7,207 nucleotides of DNA from positions 1-7,207 of the forward strand of contig CALEST010000232.1 in NCBI GenBank assembly GCA_937907555.1, in the 5' to 3' direction. Positions 1 to 6,517 of the stretch are shown here, in pieces. The notes below the pieces were generated by a model. It was not told where the DNA came from. It saw nothing but the letters and a program-made list of their open reading frames with translations, and did not search any database. The stretch is from an uncultured Sediminibacterium sp. (GTDB lineage Bacteria > Bacteroidota > Bacteroidia > Chitinophagales > Chitinophagaceae). The stretch's first letter is position 1, and every line of letters starts with the position of its first letter. A program made the translations under genes and the position numbers.

Positions 1-1
1 A

Positions 2-655
2 GATACCTGTGACTGGGATAGAATAGGTCGTTCCAGAAATGAAAAAAATGATTCTTCTCTGGTTTGGCAGAACCTGGGTGTGAATCCCGGCGTGTATGAT
101 ATTTTAAAACTACGCAATGGGGTAGACACTTTGCTGGCAACGGCAACCGTGCCTAAAGGCGCCATTCGATTAATTAAAATTGAACTGGGAACAACACATA
201 CATTAATTAAAGACAGTGTTACTTATCCTTTGAATATTCCACTGAACGAAAAAAATTATATCCTGGTTAAATTGAAAGGGCATGAGTGGGAGGAATTTCT
301 TCCCAATCGTTCCAGACTTTGGTTAGACTTTGATGTAAGCAGATCCATTATTGAAAAGAATGGTCAGTTTTATCTAAAGCCGGTTATTAAATTCTTCACC
401 GTTAAAGCTACTGCCAGTGTATCCGGTAAAGTAACACCGAAGGAAGCCCAGGCTGTCATTACGGTATTCAACAGCAAAGACACTGCCTATGCTTTGCCCA
501 ATCACGAAGGATATTTTAAAGTAAGAGGTTTGTCGGATGGAACCTACAGTGTTTTTGTTAATGCATCCAATGGCTACAGTGATACTACTATTACCAATGT
601 AGTGGTGTCCAAAACCAGGGAAGCACAACTGGGATTGATTACGTTGAAAAAGTAA
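2..655 (+). CDS. DUF4382 domain protein with carboxypeptidase-regulatory-like tail, 5' truncated
   Basis: The frame is open from base 2, so the gene begins before the window and 217 C-terminal residues are visible. The GTG at 80 is not a credible start, because upstream codons already read as the family's 'W..L....GVYDIL.L.NG.DTLL' region. Visible order: DUF4382-like core at about residues 20-135, including VYDILKLRNG, VTYPLNIP and LWLDFDVSRSI. The stretch FYLKPVIKFF then leads into a carboxypeptidase regulatory-like beta-sandwich (about 138-217: SGKV, GYFKVRGLSDGTYSVFV). Known relatives in Bacteroidota are usually secreted lipoproteins of unknown function; the signal peptide would lie off the window, so envelope location is inferred. 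No catalytic residues are apparent, and the tail domain is normally a non-enzymatic binding or scaffold fold. It ends with TAA and is followed by an intrinsic terminator, so it is probably the last gene of its transcript. Confidence 0.85.
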   Translation, partial: DTCDWDRIGRSRNEKNDSSLVWQNLGVNPGVYDILKLRNGVDTLLATATVPKGAIRLIKIELGTTHTLIKDSVTYPLNIPLNEKNYILVKLKGHEWEEFLPNRSRLWLDFDVSRSIIEKNGQFYLKPVIKFFTVKATASVSGKVTPKEAQAVITVFNSKDTAYALPNHEGYFKVRGLSDGTYSVFVNASNGYSDTTITNVVVSKTREAQLGLITLKK

Positions 656-713
656 ATAGGTTTATCATAAGGGTGATTCGTATGGGATGTGGTGGTTGAT
701 ATCCCAACAGAAG

Positions 714-747
714 TCCCGGCAAGTTTCTTGTCGGGATTTTGTATTTT
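714..747 (+). terminator. Rho-independent terminator after the DUF4382 gene
   Basis: Bases 714-723 pair with 727-736 to give a 10-bp stem, with one G-U pair (719/731) and a three-base TTT loop. The stem is followed by TTTTGTATTTT (737-747). It lies about 60 bases after the TAA at 655 and only 16 bases before the ATG at 753. The T-rich tail is on the + strand side, so it most likely ends the upstream transcript. It could also act as a 5' hairpin for the next gene if transcription reads through. Confidence 0.8.
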
Positions 748-752
748 ACAGG

Positions 753-1814
753 ATGCAAAACCAATTTTTACTCTACGGAGCCAATGGATATACCGGAAGA
801 TTGATAGCCAGGATGGCAAAAGATTATGGCTTAACACCTGTGCTGGCCGGCAGGAATGCCAATGCCTTAGCGGCGATGGGATTGGAGCTGGGGCTTTCTT
901 ATCAGGTGATAGATCTTTCTGATAAGGAAAAATTAATTGAGGCGCTTCGAGCCTTTCCGCTGGTATTGCATGCTGCAGGCCCCTTCATACATACGGCTAA
1001 GCCCATGGTGGAAGCTTGTCTGGAAACGGGAACCCATTATATAGATATCACCGGCGAGATTACCGTTTTTGAAATGCTTAAAAGAATGGATGGTCCTGCG
1101 CGGGCGAAAAATATCATGATCATGCCCGGTGTTGGGTTCGATGTGGTACCAACCGATTGCATGGCTTTGTTCTTAAAAAATCAAATGCCCGATGCTGTGA
1201 ATTTGAAACTGGCTTTTGCAAGCATTGGCGGAAAATTATCGCATGGCACGGCCACCACCATGGCAGAAGGAATGGGGGAGGGAAGTGCGGTTCGCCTGAA
1301 CGGAAAAATTACCCGTGTTCCTTTAGGGCATAAGGGCATGTGGGTAGATTTTGGTTTGAAGAAATTATTTGTGATGACCATTCCCTGGGGAGATATTTCT
1401 ACAGCGTATACTACCACCGGCATTCCCAATATTGAAACCTATACCGGAGCTTCTCCAAAGACATTCCAAATGCTTAAATGGCAAAAGGGATTTAACTGGA
1501 TTCTGAAATTGCCGCTGGTGAGAAATTATTATAAAAAGAAAATTAAAAAAATGCCTGCGGGTCCCAGCGATGAGATGCGAGCGAAAGCAAAATCCATGGT
1601 ATGGGGACAAGTAGCAAATGCCAGCGGACAGCAAATTTCTGCTATACAGGAAGGACCGGAAGGCTATACTTTAACGGCTATCAGTAGCTTATTGATTGCC
1701 CGGAAAATACTTTCAGGAAATTTTAAGCCGGGCTATCAAACGCCTGCAGCCTGCTTTGGCGAGGACCTGGTAATGGAAATTCCAGGTGTGAAGAGAAGAC
1801 TGGTAGCATCTTAA
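753..1814 (+). CDS. Saccharopine dehydrogenase / trans-acting enoyl reductase-like NAD(P)-binding protein
   Basis: This 353-residue protein has an N-terminal Rossmann fold. The dinucleotide loop G-A-N-G-Y-T-G is at residues 9-15, and LAGRN at 31-35, with Arg34 at the end of strand 2, hints at NADP preference. HAAGPF (73-78), GTHYIDITGE (93-102) and PGVGFDVVPTDC (125-136) are hallmarks of the saccharopine dehydrogenase-like family that includes mycobacterial trans-acting enoyl reductases. Length fits the family (about 350-420). The ATG at 753 is preferred to an in-frame ATG at 687: the family starts just before the Rossmann strand, and the earlier start would put a terminator hairpin inside the coding region. 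No Shine-Dalgarno is clear. Substrate is unknown; many relatives are annotated as lysine-pathway enzymes by homology alone, and a lipid or polyketide reductase role is equally possible. The MFS gene follows 26 bases after the stop, suggesting co-transcription. Confidence 0.88.
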   Translation: MQNQFLLYGANGYTGRLIARMAKDYGLTPVLAGRNANALAAMGLELGLSYQVIDLSDKEKLIEALRAFPLVLHAAGPFIHTAKPMVEACLETGTHYIDITGEITVFEMLKRMDGPARAKNIMIMPGVGFDVVPTDCMALFLKNQMPDAVNLKLAFASIGGKLSHGTATTMAEGMGEGSAVRLNGKITRVPLGHKGMWVDFGLKKLFVMTIPWGDISTAYTTTGIPNIETYTGASPKTFQMLKWQKGFNWILKLPLVRNYYKKKIKKMPAGPSDEMRAKAKSMVWGQVANASGQQISAIQEGPEGYTLTAISSLLIARKILSGNFKPGYQTPAACFGEDLVMEIPGVKRRLVAS

Positions 1815-1840
1815 GGATTTTTATTTCATATTTGCTCTCT

Positions 1841-3065
1841 ATGGCCTCTAATAAAAAAGCAGCAGTTGGTTTTATTTTCATCACAATTCTAATAGATGTA
1901 ATTGGTCTCGGACTGATTATTCCTGTAGTGCCCAAACTAATTGAAGAGCTATTGCACAATTCGAGTACCAGCCTGGCAGCTCAGTATGGTGGCTGGCTTA
2001 CTTTTTCCTATGCCATCATGCAAGTTTACTGTTTCACCAATTCTAGGAAACCTGAGCGACCAGTATGGCAGAAGACCCATACTGCTTTTTTCCTTGTTTG
2101 GATTTGGCCTTGATTATTTATTTGTGGCTTTTGCACCTTCTATTGCCTGGCTTTTTGTAGGTAGAATTATTGCAGGAATTACAGGAGCCAGCATTACCAC
2201 AGCTTCCGCTTATATGGCTGATATCAGTACCCCTGAAAACAGGGCGCAGAATTTTGGAATGATCGGGGCTGCTTTTGGACTGGGCTTTATTATTGGGCCG
2301 TTATTGGGTGGTTTATTAGGTGAGCATGGATCCAGGCTGCCTTTCTTTGTTGCGGCCGGACTGGCACTGGCCAATTGGTTGTATGGCTATTTTGTGTTGC
2401 CGGAATCCCTGCCCAAACACCTGAGAAGAAAATTTGAATGGAAGCGGGCCAATCCTCTGGGCTCTTTGTTGCAATTGAGAAAGTATCCTTCTGTTGCCGG
2501 TTTAATTGGCTCATTGATATTGATTTATCTGGCGGCACATAGTGTGCAAAGCAACTGGAGCTTTGTGAATATTGAAAAGTTTAAATGGACACCTAAGCTG
2601 ATTGGAATTTCGCTGGGCATAGTTGGATTTTTGATTGCGCTTGTACAGGGTTTGTTGATTCGGGTTATCAATCCCCGGATTGGGAATGAGAAAAGTGTGT
2701 ATGTTGGTTTGAGTTTATATGCCCTGGGACTATTGCTGTTTACTTTTGCTACACAAACCTGGATGATGTTTGCTTTTCTGGTACCCTATTGTTTGGGTGG
2801 AATTGCAGGACCTGCTTTACAGTCGATTATTTCGGGCAATGTGCCGCCGAATGAACAGGGAGAATTACAGGGGGCCCTTACCAGCCTGATGAGTCTTACT
2901 TCTGTTTTAGGCCCCATTATGATGACGGGCACTTTCGCTTATTTTACAGGGCCAACTGCACCGTTTTATTTTCCCGGCGCTTCTTTCTTATTGGGCGCAG
3001 TATTGATGCTGTTCAGCCTTATCTGGGCATACAATGCATTGCATCTGAAAAAGGTGAAAAAATAG
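1841..3065 (+). pseudogene. TetA-like MFS exporter (DHA1 family) split by a single-base frameshift
   Basis: Reading starts at ATG 1841 (MASNKKAAVGFIF, then the TetA-like DVIGLGLIIPVVP at residues 19-31). After CAA at 2021-2023 the frame runs into unrelated sequence and stops at TGA 2111-2113. Skipping the G at 2024 gives Met-Gln-Phe-Thr-Val-Ser-Pro-Ile-Leu-Gly and continues in the other frame to TAG at 3063-3065, a 407-residue protein of normal TetA-family length. In the restored protein, motif A is G-N-L-S-D-Q-Y-G-R-R-P (69-79), GRIIAG is at 107-112 and the antiporter-type motif C region GFIIGPLLGG at 148-157; many hydrophobic helices follow up to a lysine-rich end. Family members are inner-membrane proton-coupled drug exporters, but the substrate cannot be read from sequence. 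Everything except this base looks intact, so a sequencing error or a very recent mutation is likely. A TTG at 1832 could add three residues, but ATG 1841 is the better start. Confidence 0.85.
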
Positions 3066-3068
3066 TAA

Positions 3069-3108
3069 GGCCCTGCCGAAGGCAGGGCCGGCATATCCCC
3101 CGATATGC
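3069..3108. terminator. Tandem hairpins between convergent genes, probable bidirectional terminator
   Basis: Bases 3069-3077 (GGCCCTGCC) pair perfectly with 3081-3089 across a GAA loop. A second hairpin, GCATAT (3091-3096) with ATATGC (3103-3108), follows directly. Read on the - strand, the GC-rich hairpin is followed by TTACTATTTTTTC, a good U-rich tail that lies over the last codons of the exporter gene. This makes it a convincing terminator for the lipoprotein gene ending at 3123. On the + strand no clear T-run follows, so termination of the exporter transcript is less certain. Confidence 0.72.
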
Positions 3109-3122
3109 GTCATGAACTGTTC

Positions 3123-4148
3123 TTATAATTTCTTAAGACTGTTTAATATGGCGGCCAGTGATTTCTTTTCCGGCTTAATAGAAACATAGATTTTGTTATT
3201 CAGGTAAGAATATCCTGTTTCGCTGTAATAGAACTGATTGCCAATTAAAGAGAGTGTTATGATGTGAATTTTTTTCTGTTGAGGAATCATATCCGATTTA
3301 AATGACCTTGAACTCAAATCCGGCATCAATTGAATCACTGTATTATAGTCGTCAGCGGTTGCAAAAACAACCGTGTTTTTATTGGTGAAGTTGGGAGGTA
3401 GCAGTACATGCAATTTATTGGTGCTACCCAGATTGTTGTTGGGTGCGGCTATCGCCATCCACCTGAGCTGATTGGTAGTAATTTCGTAGTGCTCTATGTC
3501 TCTGCTACCGTTATTGGTTTTGTAAACAGATTGCTGCACATTCATTGGATTCGATTCTTTCCAGTAAAACTGAGGATCTGCCAATACCTGTGATGTGTAG
3601 GTTACAGATTCCTCACCTGAATAAATCTTCATCTGTTGTTTTACCAATTCGTATTTATTGCCTGCTCTGATAAGGTATTTTTTGCCGGGTGCAATTTTCA
3701 GTTCTTCTCCATTGGCAGTGGCAATAATGCAGAAAGCCAGATCAGATTCAAGCATATGGCTCGGATTCTCAGATGATTTAACTGTTCTGATGAACTCCCC
3801 TTTTTCATCCAGTAGCAACAATTTAATTTCAACAGGTCCTTTGATGCTGTCTCCGGTATTGCTTACAAAAGCATTGGCTGGGAAATAAACACTGAATTTA
3901 TCAGAGAACGCAATGGTTTTGGCATTGGTGCCCATCATCGTATCGTTGTGTTTGTAAACAGAGGTAGAATCTAACATACGCTGTATTCCAGTACTCGCGA
4001 GGCTTCCTGTAGACCAGGTAGTATCGTTTCTTACATCATTGTTATACAAAACAAAATTATTTCCATCTGATACTTCCTTGTTGCAGGCAGTAAACAGCAT
4101 GATAGCTGTGAGAGCGATGAAATAATATTTGAAAAACTTGCGTAACAT
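3123..4148 (-). CDS. Envelope lipoprotein of unknown function, third gene of the sigma factor operon
   Basis: This 341-residue protein begins with a lipoprotein signal peptide: charged MLRKFFK, a hydrophobic core, then lipobox L-F-T-A-C with the lipidated Cys at 22. The following N-K-E is acidic/basic enough to allow surface export by the Bacteroidota lipoprotein route, but it is not a clear match to a known export signal. Residues about 80-165 (FSVYFPANAFV, GPVEIKLLLLDEKGEF, APGKKYLIRAG) resemble the ZU5-like 'PANAF' domain repeatedly seen in Bacteroidota envelope lipoproteins. The remaining half is beta-rich and unrecognised, and no catalytic motif is seen. The gene lies 35 bases after the membrane-spanning protein gene on the same strand, with no terminator between, so it is probably co-transcribed with it. 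A role as partner, sensor input or regulated output of the sigma circuit is inference from position only. Confidence 0.85.
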   Translation of the reverse strand: MLRKFFKYYFIALTAIMLFTACNKEVSDGNNFVLYNNDVRNDTTWSTGSLASTGIQRMLDSTSVYKHNDTMMGTNAKTIAFSDKFSVYFPANAFVSNTGDSIKGPVEIKLLLLDEKGEFIRTVKSSENPSHMLESDLAFCIIATANGEELKIAPGKKYLIRAGNKYELVKQQMKIYSGEESVTYTSQVLADPQFYWKESNPMNVQQSVYKTNNGSRDIEHYEITTNQLRWMAIAAPNNNLGSTNKLHVLLPPNFTNKNTVVFATADDYNTVIQLMPDLSSRSFKSDMIPQQKKIHIITLSLIGNQFYYSETGYSYLNNKIYVSIKPEKKSLAAILNSLKKL

Positions 4149-4183
4149 TATGCTATAGATACTGTATTAATTTTAATTGTTGC

Positions 4184-5818
4184 CTATCTGCTGTTTAAAT
4201 TAAATCTTAGACCCATTGCCAGACCACCAATACTGAATCTTTGATTGAATGGAGCACCAGGTGTTGTTATATTCGATAAATTATATCTGAAATAGGGTTC
4301 AAAAAAGAGTTGTGTATTGTAGTTGATTCTTTTAGTAATATGAAAGCCTGCATATAAACCCAGTCCAATATTCTTTTTGTACATCATGCCATTGTCTTTG
4401 CCAATGGCTACCGCTGCAAAGCTGCTGTCTAATAAAACACCTTCGTACCAACTGGATAAATTAACAATTGCCCCTGCTGTTATGCCCCATTTTAAATCGT
4501 CATTGCCAAATTGAACACTGGCAAGAACCGGAATGTCCAGGCTTCTGAATCTGTTTTTTACGGTATTGGTTTTAAAACCAACCTGCGTTAATGAACTGGT
4601 ATCCCTAACAATCAAAGTGTCACCAGGGGCTCTTACAATAGACCGAACGGTTACCACTGTTGTAGTTCTTGTTTCGTTTTCTGTTTTATACGTGAACCGC
4701 TCGTTAATTTGAGAATATTGTAAACCGGTTTTAATTGATAAATAATCATTCAGTGGTTTCACGATTCTGAAACCCGCAGTGAATCCGGGTCTTAATGATT
4801 CGCTGCTGTCTTTTCGGCTTAATAACTGTGCAGAAGCTGTATTGTTGCTGATGGTTTTGAAAGCCATATCCGGAGATACATAAATTTCCAGATCCCAATC
4901 GGGATTTCTCATTTTTCTGTCGGTAGGGCAAATGACTACGTTTTTAAAACTAGATGCATGCTGATAGGCATTCACATTGTGTTTGTTTCCCTGCCAGGTA
5001 TTTTTATTTTGCAAGATGAATGCATTGCCTGCTTTTTCTGCAAGAGAATATGCTTCTTCTTCAGGTTGGGATTCGGTTAATTCAAGCGCTATTTCAGACT
5101 GTTTATTCAGAAGAGTTTGATCAACCGTAAGCTTTTTTTGACTATTGTTTTTTAAACTCTGATCGTAAGGAAAAACAGAACCGCGTTCTTTAAAGGAAGC
5201 AGTTTTGTTTTTCTTATCCAGTTTCCAGGAGGCATTCTTGTTATTATTTGCTGCAGATTCAACGCTTGCATCTTCATTTTCTTGGTTGCCCGGGTTTGCT
5301 TCTGATTGCTCTTCTTTGCCAACAAAATTCAAATTTTGCTGCGGCTTGTTTTGCTGGAGTTTATCGTCTTGCTCTGATGCTGGCGCATTTGCAGGGCCAG
5401 ACCCTTTTACCTGAACAGGAGCGGTGGGTTCATCATTTACGGCTTCAGCGGAAAAACGATAATTGTATAAGTACGCAGCTACGGTACCAATTAATAAAAC
5501 CAATACTACGGAAGCGGCCACCCTTAATTCTTGTGGCAACCAGAACAGAAATCTTCTTCTTTTTTTCTCTTCTTCACCTTCACCTGGATTGGCAGTGATT
5601 GGTTCCTGCGGAATTAATGCTGTTTGTATTTTATCCCAGAGTTGTGAAGGTGCTTCTGCCGTATGATGATATAATTTTTGTTGAACAAATTCATCAAAAG
5701 GATCCTTGGTCTCTGACAAATCTTTAGCGGCAATTTTATCCCATAAACCAGCCGGCACAGGGGCACTGTACGAATGCAGTTTTTGGTTTATGATATTATC
5801 GAACGCTTTGTTGTTCAT
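4184..5818 (-). CDS. Dual membrane-spanning (Dma-like) putative anti-sigma factor with C-terminal outer-membrane beta-barrel
   Basis: This 544-residue protein has four parts. Residues 1-84 are polar and contain a duplicated motif (6-29 and 41-64), each copy ending L-W-D-K-I. Basic K-K-R-R-R (85-89) precedes a single hydrophobic helix (about 99-118), so the N-terminus is predicted to be cytoplasmic. Residues about 123-307 form a low-complexity N/Q/K/E/S-rich linker, long enough to cross the periplasm. Residues about 309-544 look like an OMP_b-brl_2/PorT-type barrel: W-D-L-E-I-Y-V-S-P start, alternating strands, S-L-D-I-P-V-L-A at 426-433 and a final strand ending L-R-F-N-L-N. The ATG directly abuts the TAA of the ECF sigma gene. 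This layout matches dual membrane-spanning anti-sigma factors known from Bacteroides thetaiotaomicron. Direct sigma binding is inferred from architecture and coupling; a structural OM protein with an inner-membrane anchor is the alternative. Confidence 0.87.
   Translation of the reverse strand: MNNKAFDNIINQKLHSYSAPVPAGLWDKIAAKDLSETKDPFDEFVQQKLYHHTAEAPSQLWDKIQTALIPQEPITANPGEGEEEKKRRRFLFWLPQELRVAASVVLVLLIGTVAAYLYNYRFSAEAVNDEPTAPVQVKGSGPANAPASEQDDKLQQNKPQQNLNFVGKEEQSEANPGNQENEDASVESAANNNKNASWKLDKKNKTASFKERGSVFPYDQSLKNNSQKKLTVDQTLLNKQSEIALELTESQPEEEAYSLAEKAGNAFILQNKNTWQGNKHNVNAYQHASSFKNVVICPTDRKMRNPDWDLEIYVSPDMAFKTISNNTASAQLLSRKDSSESLRPGFTAGFRIVKPLNDYLSIKTGLQYSQINERFTYKTENETRTTTVVTVRSIVRAPGDTLIVRDTSSLTQVGFKTNTVKNRFRSLDIPVLASVQFGNDDLKWGITAGAIVNLSSWYEGVLLDSSFAAVAIGKDNGMMYKKNIGLGLYAGFHITKRINYNTQLFFEPYFRYNLSNITTPGAPFNQRFSIGGLAMGLRFNLNSR
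5627..5698 (-). repeat. Second copy of duplicated LWDKI motif (residues 41-64)
   Basis: This is the second copy, running from Phe41-Asp42 through Gln47-Lys48-Leu49 and Pro57 to Leu60-Trp-Asp-Lys-Ile64. It is followed by an acidic and then basic stretch before the membrane helix. The copies differ at most other residues, so the duplication is old, with the F-D, Q-K-L, P and L-W-D-K-I positions kept. The conserved residues are candidates for contact with the sigma factor. Confidence 0.8.
5732..5803 (-). repeat. First copy of duplicated LWDKI motif (residues 6-29)
   Basis: This encodes the first of two 24-residue repeats in the cytoplasmic part of the Dma-like protein. Shared positions with the second copy are Phe6, Asp7, Gln12, Lys13, Leu14, Ala19, Pro22 and Leu25-Trp-Asp-Lys-Ile29. 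The period is exactly 35 residues with no gap. The likely structure is a short amphipathic helix, a Pro-containing turn and a second helix starting at LWDKI; this is inferred from residue pattern. Confidence 0.8.
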
Positions 5819-6379
5819 TTAAACGGCAATCTTTTGTAGTTGCAAGATCTGACTCTGCAACATTTTTCTGGCTTTTACCAGCTGACTTCTGCTGGTGCCC
5901 GCCTGTATATTCAGCATTTCTGCTATTTCATCGTGACTATACCCTTCAATCACACTTAAATTGAATACCATCCTGTATCCCTCAGGAAGCGCGCTAATCA
6001 GCTTCATCAGGTCTTCCTCCCCCAGAAAATGATAAGCGCTGGGATCAACTGAAGGAAGGTCTGGTTGATGGTCATCAATTTCCTTAAAGCTCATTTTCTT
6101 TCTTTCCAGGTGTCGGATGGCTGTATTCACTACGATTCTTCTGATCCAGCCTTCGAAAGAGCCTTCAAATTTAAACTGACCGATGTACTGAAATACTTTT
6201 ACAAAAGCATCCTGCAGCATGTCTTCAGCCTCCATGCTATCCTGGGCATAGCGGAGACATACCCCCATCATCTTGCCCGCGTATTTATCAAATAGTATAC
6301 GCTGGCATGCGGAGTTCTGTTGAATACAGCCTTTTATCAACTCGTGCTCGGTCAAAAGAGGGTGGTTTAGGGTTGACAT
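5819..6379 (-). CDS. ECF-type RNA polymerase sigma factor (ECF21-like), first gene of operon
   Basis: This 186-residue protein is of standard ECF length and has only the two usual domains. Sigma-2 spans about residues 25-95: D31-K-Y, the core-binding D-S-M-E-A-E-D-M-L-Q-D-A-F at 47-59, then F-E-G-S-F-E-G-W-I-R-R-I-V-V-N-T (71-86), the promoter-melting and -10 recognition region. Sigma-4 spans about 123-175: ALPEGYRMVFNLSVIEGYSH, then the helix-turn-helix H149-D-E-I-A-E-M-L to S-R-S-Q-L-V-K-A-R. The LPEGYR..FNL..IEGYSH pattern is typical of Bacteroidota ECF21-like factors. It would direct RNA polymerase to a small regulon and is probably held inactive by the protein encoded directly downstream (TAA then ATG without a gap). 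ATG 6379 is followed by a typical N-terminal helix and is preferred. I could not recognise a convincing -33/-7 promoter upstream; autoregulation is common in the family but not shown here. Confidence 0.93.
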   Translation of the reverse strand: MSTLNHPLLTEHELIKGCIQQNSACQRILFDKYAGKMMGVCLRYAQDSMEAEDMLQDAFVKVFQYIGQFKFEGSFEGWIRRIVVNTAIRHLERKKMSFKEIDDHQPDLPSVDPSAYHFLGEEDLMKLISALPEGYRMVFNLSVIEGYSHDEIAEMLNIQAGTSRSQLVKARKMLQSQILQLQKIAV

Positions 6380-6440
6380 TTAATAGAGGGCAGTTTTTAG
6401 TAAAATGCTGCCTGAACTTGTTAAACAACACAAAATTGTA

Positions 6441-6469
6441 CCAAAAAGCCCCTTTTTTACAGGGGCTTT
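6441..6469 (-). terminator. Rho-independent terminator after the carboxylate-amine ligase gene
   Basis: On the - strand AAAGCCCC (6469-6462) pairs with GGGGCTTT (6452-6445) around a nine-base A-rich loop, and T bases continue to 6443. It lies about 50 bases after the TAA at 6518-6520 and about 60 bases before the sigma factor ATG. It therefore separates the ligase transcript from the sigma operon and implies that the operon has its own promoter between about 6380 and 6440. The 138-base gap 6380-6517 holds nothing else recognised. Confidence 0.78.
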
Positions 6470-6517
6470 CTCATTTTATGAATATTTTAATTTTTCAGGC
6501 CTATTTGCGCCTTTTCA

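Noticed and set aside
80..82. GTG as the start codon of the DUF4382 protein
   Set aside because: The same frame is open back to base 2 and the upstream residues fit the family, so the real start lies outside the window.
687..752. N-terminal extension of the reductase-like protein from the ATG at 687
   Set aside because: The extra 22 residues do not resemble the family and would overlap a clear terminator hairpin.
574..837. Minus-strand open frame of 87 codons across the DUF4382/reductase gap
   Set aside because: It runs antisense to two supported genes and through a terminator, and its product resembles nothing.
1827..1834. CATATTTG as a Bacteroidota -7 promoter element for the exporter gene
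   Set aside because: It has one mismatch to TAnnTTTG, no TTG at a suitable distance upstream, and lies only six bases before the ATG.
1941..2024. Independent 374-residue exporter starting at the ATG at 1941
   Set aside because: Its first 28 residues are an out-of-frame reading of the conserved first helix region; the true N-terminus is encoded from 1841 in another frame.
2015..2040. Programmed ribosomal frameshift in the exporter gene
   Set aside because: There is no slippery heptamer, in-frame stop or evident stimulatory structure at the joint, so an extra base is the simpler explanation.
5205..5666. Several + strand open frames opposite the linker-coding region
   Set aside because: They are antisense shadows of the low-complexity Gln/Asn/Lys codons, with Cys/Leu/Ser-biased products and no recognisable domain.
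6380..6444. Promoter of the sigma operon
   Set aside because: One must exist here given the terminator just upstream, but I found only partial matches such as CAATTTTG and CATTTTAC and could not choose a site.
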